From positions 2,131,552-2,195,551 of the forward strand of contig CM040764.1 in assembly GCA_022829145.1 (NCBI GenBank): a stretch of DNA of 64,000 nt, given 5' to 3'. Source of the stretch: Albula goreensis. Lineage: Eukaryota > Chordata > Actinopteri > Albuliformes > Albulidae. A program made the translations under genes and the position numbers. Shown piece after piece: positions 27,061 to 39,689 of this stretch (the stretch's first letter is position 1; every line of letters begins with the position of its first letter). The notes beneath the pieces are model-generated. The model worked only from the letters and a program-made list of their open reading frames with translations. It did not search any database and was not told the DNA's origin.

Positions 27061-29260
27061 TCCACACATATTTTTGCTGGATGTTCCGGGCCGATAATTT
27101 GGTTCTGTGCAGGACGGAGCTGGAAGACGGGGAGGTGATGTAGCAGCAGTCAAAGTAACATTCTGGGAGGATGCAGGTGATATGTTGTGACATAATTTTT
27201 TTTTCCTTCTCCTTGGGTAACTCCTGTAGTTCTGACAGGAAGTAAGAGCTGCAGAGAAAAACGCCAAGGGGAAACGCACTCACAGGATGGGAGGGGAGAC
27301 AAGAAAGCAGCCGCCCACACAGTCCTTCGCCACAATCCTCCACACAAATCAAATAAACGCACCGTGCAGTGATAACAGATAGTCTTCTGGGTGCCCCGCG
27401 CTCCCCGTCGATCGGCGGTCCCTCTGGAACTAACGCACAGCACCGAAAAGAGCGAATCTGCACGGCTCGGTCCCTGGTGGCCCGGAGGTCCCAGGATTGG
27501 CTGCGCTCTGGGCACACTCCGTCTGCTTCCTGGAGGAAGTCCTCACTTGGCGTGACTGATAATGGCCGATGTACGTCTTGGACCGTCACAGGCTGGAGGA
27601 TACTATAAAGGCTCTCGGCGGGAAATCTGGATTAAAACTACTGAAGGCTACTTATAAATGGGGGAGGGGTGGGGCACCTGTGGCAGAATTTTAATTTGTT
27701 AACTATGGCATGTAATTTGTGAGATGATTCATCATTGTGCTCAGATTAATGATCTATTAATAATTAACAAGGGCTAAATGAATGTGGAATGAATTTATCA
27801 TGCTAGAAGAAAACCCGTGAATCTCAAGCAGACCAGCAGGCCTGTAGAAAATTCCCTAATCTAATAAAAGATGCTTTTGCTACAGTTGTCCTATGGCCGT
27901 GTATGACTATTGTAAGACTGTTCGCCATGGTGATAAGGCTTAGACCAGCAGCTATACAACCCTGTACCCTTCTCAGGTAGAACTGCTGTGTTTAGGTGGG
28001 CCAGTAGGGGGCAGTCTTCCTTCAAGACCAAATGCACATGTGCGCTGTATGTGGATTGTACGGTGTAAAACAATCACTGGCTCTCTCCAGCACTACAGCG
28101 TGAGACCTTTCAGATATAATATAGTCACTGCCTCTCTCCTGTAGTACTGTCTGTGGCCTGTAGGGTGTAATATAGTCACTGCAAGCAAGCAAGCATTGCC
28201 GTGCATTCTGGGCAATATCACGGCCAGGAGGGATATTTTTTGTTGTTTCCGTTGAAAGGAGGTAAACCGAGGGCTTGAGCAAACGAAAATCCTCCCTCCA
28301 CTCAGTTAAACTGAAATGGAATCACCCTCCAGGTGGCAGCCATCTTACATACTTTTTGGTGATCCCCTCCTCCATTGGAGGGCGAGTGAGCACAGGGAAG
28401 CAAGCATTTTTTCGAATCGGAACGAGACCCTGTTGCGGGTGTGAGTGGCACAGCAGTAACACGCAAGATTGCCGAGTCTAAATTGGGGGGATTAAATGGG
28501 GGGAAATGTCTAAGGACACCATCCTGCGCAATCAGTGTCCGTGGAAAAGATGGCTCCAGACAAAGCATCCCTGCAGGAGGCCACAGGAGAGTGCTTTTAC
28601 CCAATCCCAAAATGGCTGAATCCATCAGGGAGGATGCGCTGCGCGTCTGTCACAGTTTTCCTACGGCTACCGTTAATTTCCAAAAATGACAGTTATTTGA
28701 GTGAAAATTCTCAAAAGCAACAAGAATACTGGTCTCATGCCAATGCTCCAAAGTGTTTGTTTAAGCAGAACAGAAATAAATAAAACTAGTCCTTTGATAG
28801 AAGAGAAAATGCGCAAAGCTGACTGAAATCTGGAGAGCATAATAAGAGCTTTAGACAGAAGAGCGACTCTACTCTACACCAAACCATATTCTTTCTCTCC
28901 CTCCCTCTTTCCTTTCATTGGGGAGAGCAACTAATTAAAAAAACATGATATCTGCTATGGCAACAAAGTGCTGTAGGTATTTTGTTTATTTTTTTCTTAT
29001 ATTTTGTAGTTTATTCTTTGAACTTTACCCAAAAGCGGAGAGTGGCTTGTACACTGTGGACAAGTGCTTCCCCTCCCTGCCTCTAGGGGCACTGTGTGTA
29101 GAGGCTTTCCCTCAAGCTGTGCTATCATCTACTTGGTATGATTGAGCTGTCCATCTGGTGCTGATCTGGGTCTGGATTTGGTTCTATTATCTTTCTGCAG
29201 CTTCTGCTGTTGGCCCTTCTGTGGTGGAAAAATAGGTTCCAGGAAGTGGGTTTGTGCTCA
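27060..29260. other. Intronic stretch with a short degenerate repeat
   Basis: Around 28035-28175 the phrase gtgtaa(a/t)a(c/t)a(a/g)tcactg with ctctctcc recurs about three times at roughly 50-60-base spacing. Overlapping open frames at 26927-27589 (minus, 220 codons) and 27150-27515 (minus) are partly low-complexity and partly SINE-derived; I do not consider them genes. Confidence 0.55.
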
Positions 29261-29269
29261 TTAATGATA

Positions 29270-30310
29270 TTTGCTTATTTTTTATTTATCTGTCATTTTA
29301 CCAGGAAGACAAAGTCAGTCAACAATAAAAGGTACAAAAACGTAAAACAACACTCTGGAAAAGAGACAGTTCAGTTAACTAGAACAAAAGCAGGCATTAA
29401 CAGCAGACGCATTCTGCCAGCACTCTGTCATTAATTATGTATTTAAAATCAGAAACTGGAATTACCATATTTAGTTTCAGGTATTTTACCGGATTGTTCC
29501 AGCTATGCAGTGCAGAGTTGCTCAAGTAATTTTTCCAAATTCGGTAGAGGGAGGTGGAACAGTAAAAAGTACCACAGCACAGGAGAGAAGGTGACACTTG
29601 TTGGTATTCCATGTGAGTAGACAGCTGAGGTGATAGGAAGCAGTCCAATTATAGCCTTAAAGATGAATATATACCAGTGGATGACTCTGTATAGATTTAA
29701 TGATGTTAGTCCAGACCATGCCTATAAAAGACAGCGGAGGGTTAGTGATATAGTGCCAGTAATGAAACCCAGTGCCCTATGAAAACTGTATCCAAGCCTT
29801 ATAAAGCAGTTGAGTATACGTGCATGTGGAGAACGCCTCCACAGACTAATGTTGAGTAACAAATAGAAGTGATGGTCGGTCTCAAAGCTGAAACAAAGTT
29901 CTTTTCTGAAATTACAGGCAAACTTAATACCATAACTTTTTAATTCAGGTTTTCAATATGCATGTGAAATAGGGTTAACCAAGAGACCCAATTTCAGCAG
30001 AGGGCAGCGAGCGTTCGGGCCCAGCGATGCCTGCCGATAACTCATTTAGACTGGTAAAGTGAAGGCCGAATGATACGAAATGTTCGTTAAAATGACTGAC
30101 GTTATTATCCTTATCAGTTAGCGGCTGAGAGTCCAACACAATTTGTTGAGGGAGAGATGAGGTCACATTTGTAGCTGCTAATGATTTTCAAAATTCAGCA
30201 GGATTATTAGCATTATCAAGGGACATTATATAAAACTCTGATTTGCATGAAGATAGTTTGGTATTTATTTTAGAGGGAAGATGGATTTTACGATAATGTG
30301 TGCCCATTGA
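29270..30310 (-). mobile_element. Fragment of a non-LTR retrotransposon (LINE), internally deleted
   Basis: Translating the minus strand at 29975-30166 gives LPQQIVLDSQPLTDKDNNVS, HFNEHFVSFG, typical of the linker just before the reverse-transcriptase core of fish LINEs. At about 29400-29860 the minus strand gives FHRALGFITG, LYRVIHWYIFIFKAIIGLLP and HSWNNPVKYLKL, typical of the segment after the RT core. Only about 100 bases separate the two, so the catalytic RT core is missing. The 3' end likely lies near 29270. Confidence 0.65.
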
Positions 30311-30639
30311 CTAAACTGAGGGGACCTCTCAGTTAAGGTGGGGCCTCCTGATTGAGGTGTGAAGCCAGAACCCCCTCCTAAGGGTGTTATCTGATGAACA
30401 GCCTTGTATTGTAAAGATGTGTGAAACGAGCAGAGGAAACACAGGAATTGACACGAGAAGACGGTAGTGTCAGAATCCTGTCTTGTGGTGTACTTGATTA
30501 CTTCCTGTCTCCCTGTACATATCCAGACAAACGCACAAATTTAAAACAAACAAGCTCTTCATGCAGACCAGCAGGCTATATTAATATTGTTTTCTTAGGG
30601 TATTTGTACTGCTAATCTGTTGCAAACATAACTCATATG

Positions 30640-31010
30640 TTTAACAGCCTGAATGAAGCGCTGTGGATTGTCTTTAAGTCTTCCCATACTACCTCAGTCA
30701 ATTCTAAACTGTTTTCTTAAATCCCTGAGTTTTGTGTCACCTGTGAATGTAACTCTTGCAACTGACCTCTGTATCATGGTCATATACATAAGGGAGGGTA
30801 GATGTCCCAACACTGACCCCTGTGGGACTCCACTTCATACTGGACCCTGCTGTGATACAGTTATCAGGGCATGGTTCTACCTCCCACTCCCATTACTGTT
30901 TACCCTCTGCCATGCAACCAATTCTGACTGCTCTGCACTGACTGCTTTAATTCCTACTAAGCCTCTGATGTGGTACGTGCAGCATTTTCTCAGTTAAGTG
31001 TCTGGCAGCC
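30640..31010 (+). repeat. Possible old LINE-related dispersed repeat
   Basis: The text acactgacccctgtgggact, ccact, followed further on by aaccaattctga and taattcctactaagcctctg resembles a dispersed LINE-related block common in vertebrate genomes. The match is from memory and weak, and no ends are seen. Confidence 0.3.
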
Positions 31011-33400
31011 AGCAGACACACACTACGGTGCTGAAGCAGAATGAGGAATGGACCTTAGCTATAATGCAGGTCCTTTGGCAGGACCTTAGCTATAATGCAT
31101 CCTTATGTCGATAGCTCTTGAACTGGCAGCTATCGAAATCTGCTGGCCCTGTGGCCCATAGACGTCAGCCGGGCTTCCACTTTTTCCTCTCACCGCGTTC
31201 AGTTTCATTCATGTTGCAAACGGACTCAAAATCATACTTCTAACCCATTCATACAGTCCATACATACATCACCTGTCAACCTGATAATGTTCATCTGAAG
31301 CCATTGGAAGTCTTTTTGAAGGAACTGTGTTGCATATTTATAATTCTCTGCGACAGATTATTTCTCATTTCTTCTCTGCAATGCTCCTAATGGTCAGCTT
31401 GGCAGCATGCTGAAGAGTAGCTTGTGATATTTCGGTCGTTTCTTACTGGTTCTTGGAAAAAACAGCAAGTATGGAATCCCCCCCTTATATTACCTAAAGA
31501 CCAAAAATAATACACAGTAAGAAAATTTTGAAATTCTCATGCTTCAAACTTAGGCTTAGAATAAGAACTATCAGTTCCCACACAGGCACGTTTTTATATG
31601 TGTTAGAAGCATGATTTTTTTGCAGTATGTTTTTAAAATACCAGAGAATCGTTAATGACTATGGATGACAGGGGTTTCCATGACTCTGGTCGATCATGAG
31701 CTCATAAAGTAAGACTACATTACAGCCAAACGCTCTGCAACAGTGTAATCTCAGTAAGCAGAAAAATACAATCCTGAATATGCCTGAAAAGTGAGGTTAA
31801 TAAGACTTACGATGCTTAAAGATTATTTTTTTACAAATAGCAGTCAATGACTGTCCTCAATGCTCTAAAAATGCTAAACCATTTTAAAAAAAAATTCTTT
31901 TAAATATGAAAGGCAAAATATTGTGTCCATTTTTTTCCATGTTTTAAGCAGAGGTACAAAGATGGAGGCCGCGAAAGAAATTAATTTTCTGCAGCTCTTT
32001 AATTAAACCAGAGAGATTAGATGTGGTGTTGTAAGCGTACATAAAATTGGATTGTTTGACTGCTTCCTTCTGCCTTGTGTATGCCAGGCTTTGAGTGCGA
32101 AAACAGCGATTCTACTTTTGTTGTTCTCGGTCTGTTTCTGTTAGCACGAGCAGCCCTGGCGCTCCCAGGAGTGAATTTTTAATTCTTAGTCGGCGAGACT
32201 CATGTCACAATCACAGCCGCTCAGCGCGGAGTGTGATTTTGGGAACGTTTCATTAGCTCTGATGTAACCCTGCCCTAGCTCGTGTGAGCTAAGAACACTG
32301 GATGAAGATACAGCCATTAGAAACAGTAAGGACAGTTCAATTACCCCCAGCTGCTTTGATCTCACAAACTACATGCCTGACTTTAGTTATGGGAAAAGGG
32401 ATTCACAGTTCTGTATTTGAATATCTTTTTGTATTTGAACTTCTTTAGATCCTCAGAAGGAGAATCTTGCTCTCACTGCCCACTAGTTGCTGGCGTTTCA
32501 CAATCGCGCAAGTTTGCTTAAAAGGAATGTTACAGTGGCGGTGTGTTTGTGTGTATGTCTGTGTGGGTCTGTATGTGTGTGTGTGTATGTGTGTGTACAG
32601 ACATGAGCGGGAATGTGGATTACTGGAGTGAATGTGTGTGTGCATAGATGATAGATTTCATGAATGCGTGTGTGTGTGTGTGCGCGTGTGCGTTTGTGTG
32701 TGTTTATGCTTATGACTACAATAGTGTGAATGCATGCATGTTTGTGCATTCATTTACATGTGTGCACACGTGTGTAAACATGCATAAATACGTGTGTTTC
32801 AGTGCACATGTGTGTGGCTGAGTGCTGACCACATGTAAAGCACAAGTACAGGAGAAACACAAGAACTCAGGAAGCACATGTTGTGCATTTGGGAACAACA
32901 CGGTTGACCTTCAGTGACCAGGGCGTGGCCTAGCATGGGGCGTTGATGATGCTTTCCGCTGGAGGCAACTGTGTCGTGCTGGGGAATGTATTGGCAGGCG
33001 AAGCCTCTTACCCAGAATGCAGTGGGAGAGCCAGCCACAGGCCCGTTTGGAGTGAGGCAGAGGACAATGGGGTCTCACAGGAGGGTCACTATGCCAGCCT
33101 GACTCAACCCCCCACCCCGCCTCTGCAAAAAGGCCCCCGCCTACAGTCCCCACACAGCCAAAATCATTATTCTCGCCCTTCCTCATTAAAAAAGTAAAGC
33201 ATTCATTATTAAACTCACAACCAAAGAGTCTATCTCAACTCTAACAAAGATAGCAATCAAAAGACAATAAAAACAATTTCTGGCAAATGCCAAAAGACAT
33301 TACTTCTGATGCAAGTGCCAGGAAATGTAAAAAATAAAACGACTTGCGCTGGAGTCTCTCAGAATGAGGGTATGTTTCACTGATAAGGATCAGACCCTCA
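31010..33400. other. Intronic stretch with GT-rich tract
   Basis: A 31-base direct duplication (ggaccttagctataatgca at 31050 and 31081) is present. A GT-rich microsatellite region lies at 32535-32830. Between 31960 and 32290 the sequence is of balanced composition and may be a conserved non-coding element, but this cannot be shown here. No gene is recognised. Confidence 0.55.
32535..32830 (+). repeat. GT-rich microsatellite region
   Basis: Several interrupted (TG)n and (TGTA)n runs lie over about 300 bases. The open frames called across it on the minus strand are simple-repeat translations (His/Thr-rich). Confidence 0.9.
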
Positions 33401-33404
33401 GGTA

Positions 33405-33470
33405 GTATTTTTACATTGCATTATTTTTTTGCTTAGCTGATACCCTTCTCCATAGCAACAAGGATACAAT
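33405..33470 (-). repeat. Degraded L2-type tail
   Basis: acattgcattatttttttgc, ttagctgatacccttctcca, tagcaacaaggatacaat follows the tail layout seen at 17308 and 26868. It is heavily mutated. Confidence 0.4.
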
Positions 33471-34217
33471 CAATTCAACACACAGTGGGATATCTGATTT
33501 CAGCGATTCCCTACCCATGATGCTGCAGTTGACGGCCGGCACCCTGACACTGAGTTTAACCAACAGCCACTTCTACTCCACTTTAGATTGCAGTATGCCG
33601 ATACAGGTCAGTCCCTCCGGTCATGTTTCCTTGGTGTGGATCAACAGCCCAGATTACATTCCATTGACCATGAGCTGTTTTATTGGGAAACTGTGCTGGA
33701 TTTGAGCTTCAAGGCCCACGCCAGCTAAACTTATTTCCTTATTTTCCTGGAAGACACACATAGACCGGAAATAGCAGAACGTGTTGATGTAAACAGAACC
33801 GACGGGAAAAGAAACCTCCTTTCATTCGCTCAGGAGCTGAATGAAAAGGATAGCTCTACCACATCTGTAATTTATGCAAAGATATATGCCATGGAAAATT
33901 GTTTTAGGGGGTGGTCAGGAAACTGACTTTTATTACCGAATTATTCAAACTTCACTGACATATCATTTTTTTTGGCATTGTGCAGGAGCCATTTTGAAGC
34001 CATGGGGTGTGATATATATATGAGCATGAGCAGAGTCAGGCCTCGGAGCTTGGTGCCTCCCCCCCCCGTCCCACCCCAGGTAGCCCAGTTTGTGCAACAA
34101 TGCCCCATGTCTATCAAAGTCCAAGTGACAGATGTAAATAACTGCAGCGGTATTTCTTGCTAACTGGTCACTGTCCAAGATTCCTCTTACTTGAACCTAT
34201 TTTGGAATGAAGTCAGG

Positions 34218-34530
34218 TATTTTCCAACAATTACTCAAAAAACATATTCCTGCAAGACCATATTTCTCATTGATTGTTCACAAAAATAATTCTCTCACAA
34301 GAACATATTTTTCAATAATTTCTCATAAAATCTGATACAAAAACATATTTCTCAAATCAGTGACTGCTCAAAAAACAAGCCTGTCTTATGAAAACAAATT
34401 TCTCATTCATTGCTCTCCGAACACGATTCTCTCACAAGAGCATATTTCTCATTTCGATTATTAAATGAAAAATAAGACAGTGCTGCTTCTCTCACTAGGA
34501 CATATTTCTCATTTAGGTTATTAAATCAAA
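34218..34530 (+). repeat. Degenerate tandem repeat, about 60-bp period
   Basis: Phrases such as catatttctcatt(g/t)attg, ctcaaaaaaca and attctctcacaaga recur five or six times. The units are diverged and AT-rich. Confidence 0.65.
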
Positions 34531-34866
34531 ACTAAGACTGCGCTCGGTTTTAATGGTAGGTGAAAGGGTGACTCACTGCAGAACGGTGACGTGCTGCTTC
34601 TGATTGCACCAGCTGTGATTTACGGCATGCATCGGGACTGCCATGTGCTACACCATAAACCCAGCCGGCAATCCCGCGCGCCTCACGCCTCAGCCACCTT
34701 CATCATATGCCCGCTGCGCGGGGGGCAAGTCTGACGGCTGTTTGAGGTGGCCGAGGCTATCAACTGTGTCAAACGAAAGAATGCCACTTTACAGCATGGC
34801 ATGATACGGCCTGTTTGTCTGCAGCACATTAACAACACATGATACCGCAACACATGTACTGCAAAC

Positions 34867-35057
34867 ACACTTAATTTACAGTGCACAACACGTCAAATTT
34901 CGAGCATTTACAGCACACAACGCACTTTATTTACAATACACAACAAACTACATTTACAACACACAATACAGTGCATTTACAGCACAACACACTGCATTTC
35001 CAGCACACAACACACTCTATTTACAACAAAACACACTACATTTACAGCACACAACAG
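34867..35057 (+). repeat. Tandem repeat, about 25-bp unit
   Basis: The unit cacaacacactncatttaca, gca recurs about seven times with small variation. The resulting open frame (34881-35123) is repeat-derived. Confidence 0.85.
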
Positions 35058-35070
35058 ACCTCTGCGTTTA

Positions 35071-35202
35071 GGGCCTCATTTACTAAAGCATCTACTTCAT
35101 GCCAAACTGTTCCGCAGATATAAAATGACTAAAATAGCATGCGGTTGGTTGGGGTAGTTCATTGAAATTAACATGTGCTAAAGGCTTTGATAAATCTGGC
35201 CC
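35071..35202. mobile_element. Palindromic MITE with TTA target duplication (Harbinger-like)
   Basis: The left end GGGCCTCATTTACTAAAGCA and the reverse complement of the right end GGGCCAGATTTATCAAAGCC form an inverted repeat. TTA flanks both sides (35068-35070 and 35203-35205), the 3-bp duplication typical of PIF/Harbinger. It is 132 bp with no coding capacity. Confidence 0.75.
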
Positions 35203-35401
35203 TTATTGTCCACAACAGGCCTTAAATATAGCAGCACCTTCCTCTGTCCCAGAGCCAGTAATCCTAACAGGTGTGAGCCAAAATCTATGGTACATTTTCA
35301 GCTGTCCTGCTCACAGACAGATGGGCAGACAGACAGATGCTCAGGGGAGGTCACAGATCCACTGCTCCACCTAGAGGTAGCAGAGGGAACACTAATTATT
35401 A

Positions 35402-36933
35402 CTTAGTTTTTCTCGATTGCTTAAGCACAGAAACTGGCTCCCGTAGCACAAAATCCAACACCCTTACGTCATTCCTGAAAACACATCTCGTAAACACTAT
35501 TCACCTGTTTCCACACGTTTCAATATTCAAAATTCTTTCTGCAAAACCTCACACAAAAGTGGCCAAATAAATCTTCCATTGCACTATATGTTCACTCAGC
35601 AAACACATGCTCTGAATATTATAAACTCAAGTTATTATAACCAAAACTCAAAGATCACACTTTTCTCCAGGCACAAACGCTAAGCCTCAAAATTGTCAAC
35701 ACACCAATCGGAATTGCAGGGTCCATAAATAGGGCCTAGAGGCATGTCCATGTTCTTTGGAACAATGGATCCTAACAATGCTGAAATTGCAAGACAACAG
35801 AGAGGACGAGGATGAGGACACTCCACTACAGAAGTACACTACAGTACTGTGTTTGTAGTAAAATGTGTTTCTTGACTTCTGTATAGAATCTTTGAGCTGG
35901 GTGCCATGGCTGACCCACATGCGTACATCTTCATTGACGGGGGGGGAAGGTTCAGCCTAACAAAAAGGCGCAAAAAGGGGGCAGAACATCATTGGTCACC
36001 GTGTCATCGTACAAGTTCCTGGCCAGAGGGGAGGCAACGTCACCCCTCAGGCATCAGCATTCGTGGTGCCCCCCACCGCCATGTCAGAGTGGACCCATAC
36101 AGTGTGGAACAACTCCTGCAATTTCTAGATCAGTTGCACAAAAACATTTGTCAACAGGAAGGGGAGCCAGGACAACCAGAGCAAGGCCAATATGTTGTAA
36201 TCTGGGATTATGTGAGTTTCCATCGGGCTGCTTTGGTCTGCGCCTGGTTCAATGACGTTCGGCGTTCGTTTTTTTGCCAGCATATTCCCCATTTCTGAAT
36301 CAGACTCATTTTTCTGAGCATGGCGGTGGAGAATGAATGATCAAAACCTCTTTGCAAAACCTCCTGGAGGCAATGGTGGACATCTGTGCTGATGTGTCTG
36401 TGGAGTCTATCCAAGGTTGGATGAGGCACACTAGGGCGTTTTTCCCACATTACCTGGCAAGAGCAAACATGCGTGACATTGAGATATTATGGCCTGGACT
36501 CTTTCTTACATGTTTGTCAGTGTGATATTTCAAAGGTCTGGCCAAAACAGCATATACCATAGTATTCCCTTATCCACTAATGTAAATTACTAATGTAATT
36601 TATTACAGTACGGTTTTGAATTTCTGTTGCCAGGGTGTTCCTGAAAGGGTCATCTGGATAGTCAATGTTGTGATTTTACAAAGTTCCAAATAAAACCTAT
36701 TATAAACATTCTGGTAGCAGTGTTTTGAATTAATCCCTCCAGTGTGTAACAATCAGTCATGTAGTCTCTGTGTTTTTGACAGCTTGTGTGTGTTGTCTGA
36801 GGGCAAAGTCTGAATTGGGACCCAGAAATTGGATGTTTGTACCGTTGGGTGTGAGTTTTTAAAATCACGTGTGAAGATTTGACAAAATGGTGAGCTGTTC
36901 AAGGTATTGTGTCTAAGCAATTGAGAAAAACTG
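35402..36933 (+). mobile_element. Tc1/mariner-superfamily transposon, internally deleted
   Basis: The left terminal sequence agtttttctcgattgcttaa, gcaca (35405-35429) matches the reverse complement of the right end, agtttttctcaattgcttag, acaca (36908-36932), with three or four differences. TA flanks both sides (35400-35401 and 36934-36935). The interior carries two separated parts of a fish IS630/Tc1-like transposase. The 1.5-kb length is short for this family, in line with an internal deletion in the N-terminal half. Confidence 0.85.
35765..36525 (+). pseudogene. Tc1/IS630-like transposase remnant
   Basis: The start MDPNNAEIARQQRGRG (35765) is followed by stops, and then the C-terminal half reappears from about 35886: IFELGAMADPHAYIFIDGGG, then VDPYSVEQLLQFLDQLHKN and YVVIWDYVSFHRAALVCAWF. 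A frame change follows, then AYSPFLN, AWRW and DVSVESIQGWMRHTRAFFPH, YLARANM, which match the end of the family. The DNA-binding helices normally between these parts are deleted. Of the catalytic triad, the first Asp (FID) and the second (IWD) remain, while the Glu after SPFLN is lost with the frame. It cannot encode an active enzyme. Confidence 0.85.
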
Positions 36934-37607
36934 TATGAAACGAGATTATGGGGAAAAAAGAAACAAAAAACAGGAAAAGCTCAAGGGTTATTCAACCAAT
37001 CTGTGAGGACTTCCTATGTATTCAGAACTCTTTCGCTCTCACCTGAATGAATGCACTGCCTGCCTTGATTTATCCATCCTCAGACACAGGAGGAATCAAT
37101 ACACTCAATACATCTTATCCCCCAGCAAATGGCTATATCGATTTTTTTTTGGGGGAGCACAGATCCAATTCAGATCGGGATAAAGACCATTCAAAACAGT
37201 CGCCATTATCCTCGAACGAGCGATCTCCCGTCGCAGTGATTACACTTCCTCCAATGGGAATCTGATTCGACGTCTTCATTATGAAATGGACGATGGGCAG
37301 AGGCTACCTGCTAATTGCCGAAGATTTAGCCTCCTAAAAAAGGCGAAAGAAACAGATACTATGGAGGGTGCTGGGTGAGGTTTGCTGAACTGGTTTGAAC
37401 CCTTCTTTGTTGTTTCGCTTAGATAATGTATTAAAGAGGACGAGGATGAAGATAAGCGCCCTGACAGGCAGAGCAGAACTACCAGACTTCCCCGGAACTT
37501 GATACATCATCCGCACAGAACCCGGGGGAGAACAGAATACCATCAATCAACACGGTGTTTAGTGTAGTCAGGTGGATAAATGTCTGTAAGATGTGATGTC
37601 TGGCAGG

Positions 37608-37755
37608 TACTGTGGCCTTCTAGGACCAGGGTAGAGTAGTCCTGCAAACACTACGGCCCTCTAGTACCAGGGTTGAGTAGTCCTGCAGGCACTGTGGCCC
37701 TCCAGTACCAAGGTTGAGTAGCCCTGCAGACACTGTGGCCCTCCTGAACCAAATT
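37608..37755 (+). repeat. 41-bp tandem repeat, about 3.5 copies
   Basis: The unit cactgtggccctccagtacc, a(a/g)ggttgagtagtcctgca(g/a) recurs with ccagg at 37627, 37668 and 37709 (spacing 41). Confidence 0.9.
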
Positions 37756-37759
37756 GAAT

Positions 37760-38480
37760 GACCTAGTTGGCACATCAGTCCTCCTGTGTAGCCCTACATG
37801 TGTAGGGTTGAGCAGCTTTCACTGGGTGTTGGTGGGGGGAGGTGGGCTGGTTGGCAGGGGGAAATAATCCTTACCCTTTCAAGGTCTATAAAACCTGCGA
37901 GGGCAAATCTGCCTTTTTTCCCTCTCCCCTTTAATCTGCACATAAACGCCTCTCACCTCCGTGACTGGGCCCGTGGCCGTCTCGGCTCGTGCCGGTGATT
38001 CCACGGGAATCCTGAGAGCGTGCGGATCTGTTCCATCGCCTGGATGAGGCCGGCGGCGGTAAGCCTGAACACACCGTGACACAATCCTGCTCGGGCCCTT
38101 TGAGGGGGACCGGAGCGCAGCGATGACGGGTTTAGATAGTTCCCCACGGCCCTGAGCCCGATAAATAACTCTGCCTATCTCACGCTCACACCTGTGAGAG
38201 ATTACAGGTTATCACCGGCAGGTATTTCACACTTTATTTACACCCCTTCCACAATGGTGGAGTCATTCAGACATGTACTGTCACTGCAAGATCAAGTGTA
38301 TGGGTATGTGTGTGTGTCTGTGTGTGCATGTATGTGAGTGTGTATGTGAGTGAGTCTGTGTGTGTGTGTGTGTGACTGGGAGCAAGTGTGTGTGTCTGTG
38401 TATAGGAGTGTGTGTGCATGTGCCGATGTGTCTGTGTGTGAATGTGTCTGTGTATGGGATTATATGTGTGGGAGTGTTTG

Positions 38481-38513
<33 letters not shown>

Positions 38514-39590
38514 TAGGAGTATGCATGCTGGTGCTTGTCTGGCAAATAGAGTGAAAAATCTCCATTTTGGGGAATTGTGTCATGAGCTGCATCAGAATTA
38601 TCAGATGGGTTATTTAGCTATGAAACAGCGAGCGCTGGAGGTGGGGAAATGACATGGAGAGCGCGATGAGGCGCCCAACGGCCGGTGAACACCGCCTGCC
38701 CCCGTCTGTGCCTCTTCTCAGGTAGCTCAGGTAAACCGTCACCGCTAATGATGGTGAGATTTTACAGGTGTGCGGCCGTCTGAAACAGCTGTCCGCGCAG
38801 CAGCGTTCTGCACGTCAGCACGTTAGCGGGGTCGCTAGCAGCAGTGAAATTCACCAATTTTTTTTCCTTCCTTTAGCATTTATCCGTTATTGGACTGAGG
38901 AAGTGCTGACTTGCAAAATGCTGGTGGGCTGACAGCTGTGCCGACAGCAGGCCCGCAGAATGCTGGCTGTTCTGCTCAAAGCAGACACAGCAATCCTAAA
39001 GGGCTAGCTGGGCAAACAATCTGAAAGAGGGCGTGAAACCAGGTTAGCTGCTTGCAGTGATCAAGTTTGTGTTGACTAACAATGAAAACCAGTGACCCTG
39101 GCCTCCATATGGCTGTAAAGCCATATGTTTGTGGTACAGCTGTGAGTTCTGTAATTGGGTTTTTACTGACAAAGTTCCTAATGGCAAGGCAACCTTTGAC
39201 TCAGCCTCACTGAGGAAAGGTAGGGGGTAAGGCAGGTAAAGTCATCTGTCTTATTGCTCTCTAGCGGCCATTCCTGGCCAGCTGGGTGCCTGCAGAGGAC
39301 TGCAACTACTATACACTGACTTTGTGCTCATCCAAAGGCATGGAGTATGGTGATGCATCTGAGGTGTGAAAAGATATGTATTTTGTGAGAGCCACATGGA
39401 TATGGCTTCCTCTTCCTGAGTGGGTAGAAGAGGGTTGCTGCAGTGGCCTAGTTCTCTCTCTCCTCTACAAAATACAGTTGAGTTTTATATGGAGAAAAAC
39501 CTCACATCTAGAAGTAGAACTCTAGAGAAAAAAGTTTAAAAACACTTCTACACTTTGATGTGCTTTGCGTTAATATACTTTCTGAGAAAA
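37760..39590. other. Intronic stretch with GT-rich microsatellite
   Basis: Apart from the GT-rich tract at 38300-38520, listed separately, I see nothing recognisable. The sequence is moderately GC-rich near 37960-38110 and 38640-38720. A long (A) run starts at 39589. Confidence 0.55.
38300..38520 (+). repeat. GT-rich microsatellite
   Basis: Interrupted (TG)n with (TGTC) and (TGAG) variants; the longest clean run is near 38484-38511. The two open frames called over it are simple-repeat translations. Confidence 0.92.
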
Positions 39591-39685
39591 AAAAAAAAAA
39601 AAAAAAAAGCTAACAGATATAGATATAGTAGTTACTTATTTATCTGGCAGACCAGCTTATCCAGGGAGACTTACAGAACATTAGA
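39589..39685 (-). repeat. Poly(A) run and adjacent L2-type tail
   Basis: An A20 run is followed by tacttatttatctggcagac, cagcttatccagggagactt, acag. On the minus strand this is a GGATA-loop hairpin block with its downstream tail, as in L2-clade elements, but no head is recognised. Confidence 0.55.
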
Positions 39686-39689
39686 AGAT

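Noticed and set aside
26927-27589. 220-codon minus-strand open frame as a gene
   Set aside because: Its 3' part lies in a SINE copy and the rest has no recognisable motif, no leader and a competing plus frame.
38267-38592. His/Thr-rich and Cys/Val-rich frames on both strands
   Set aside because: They are translations of a GT microsatellite.
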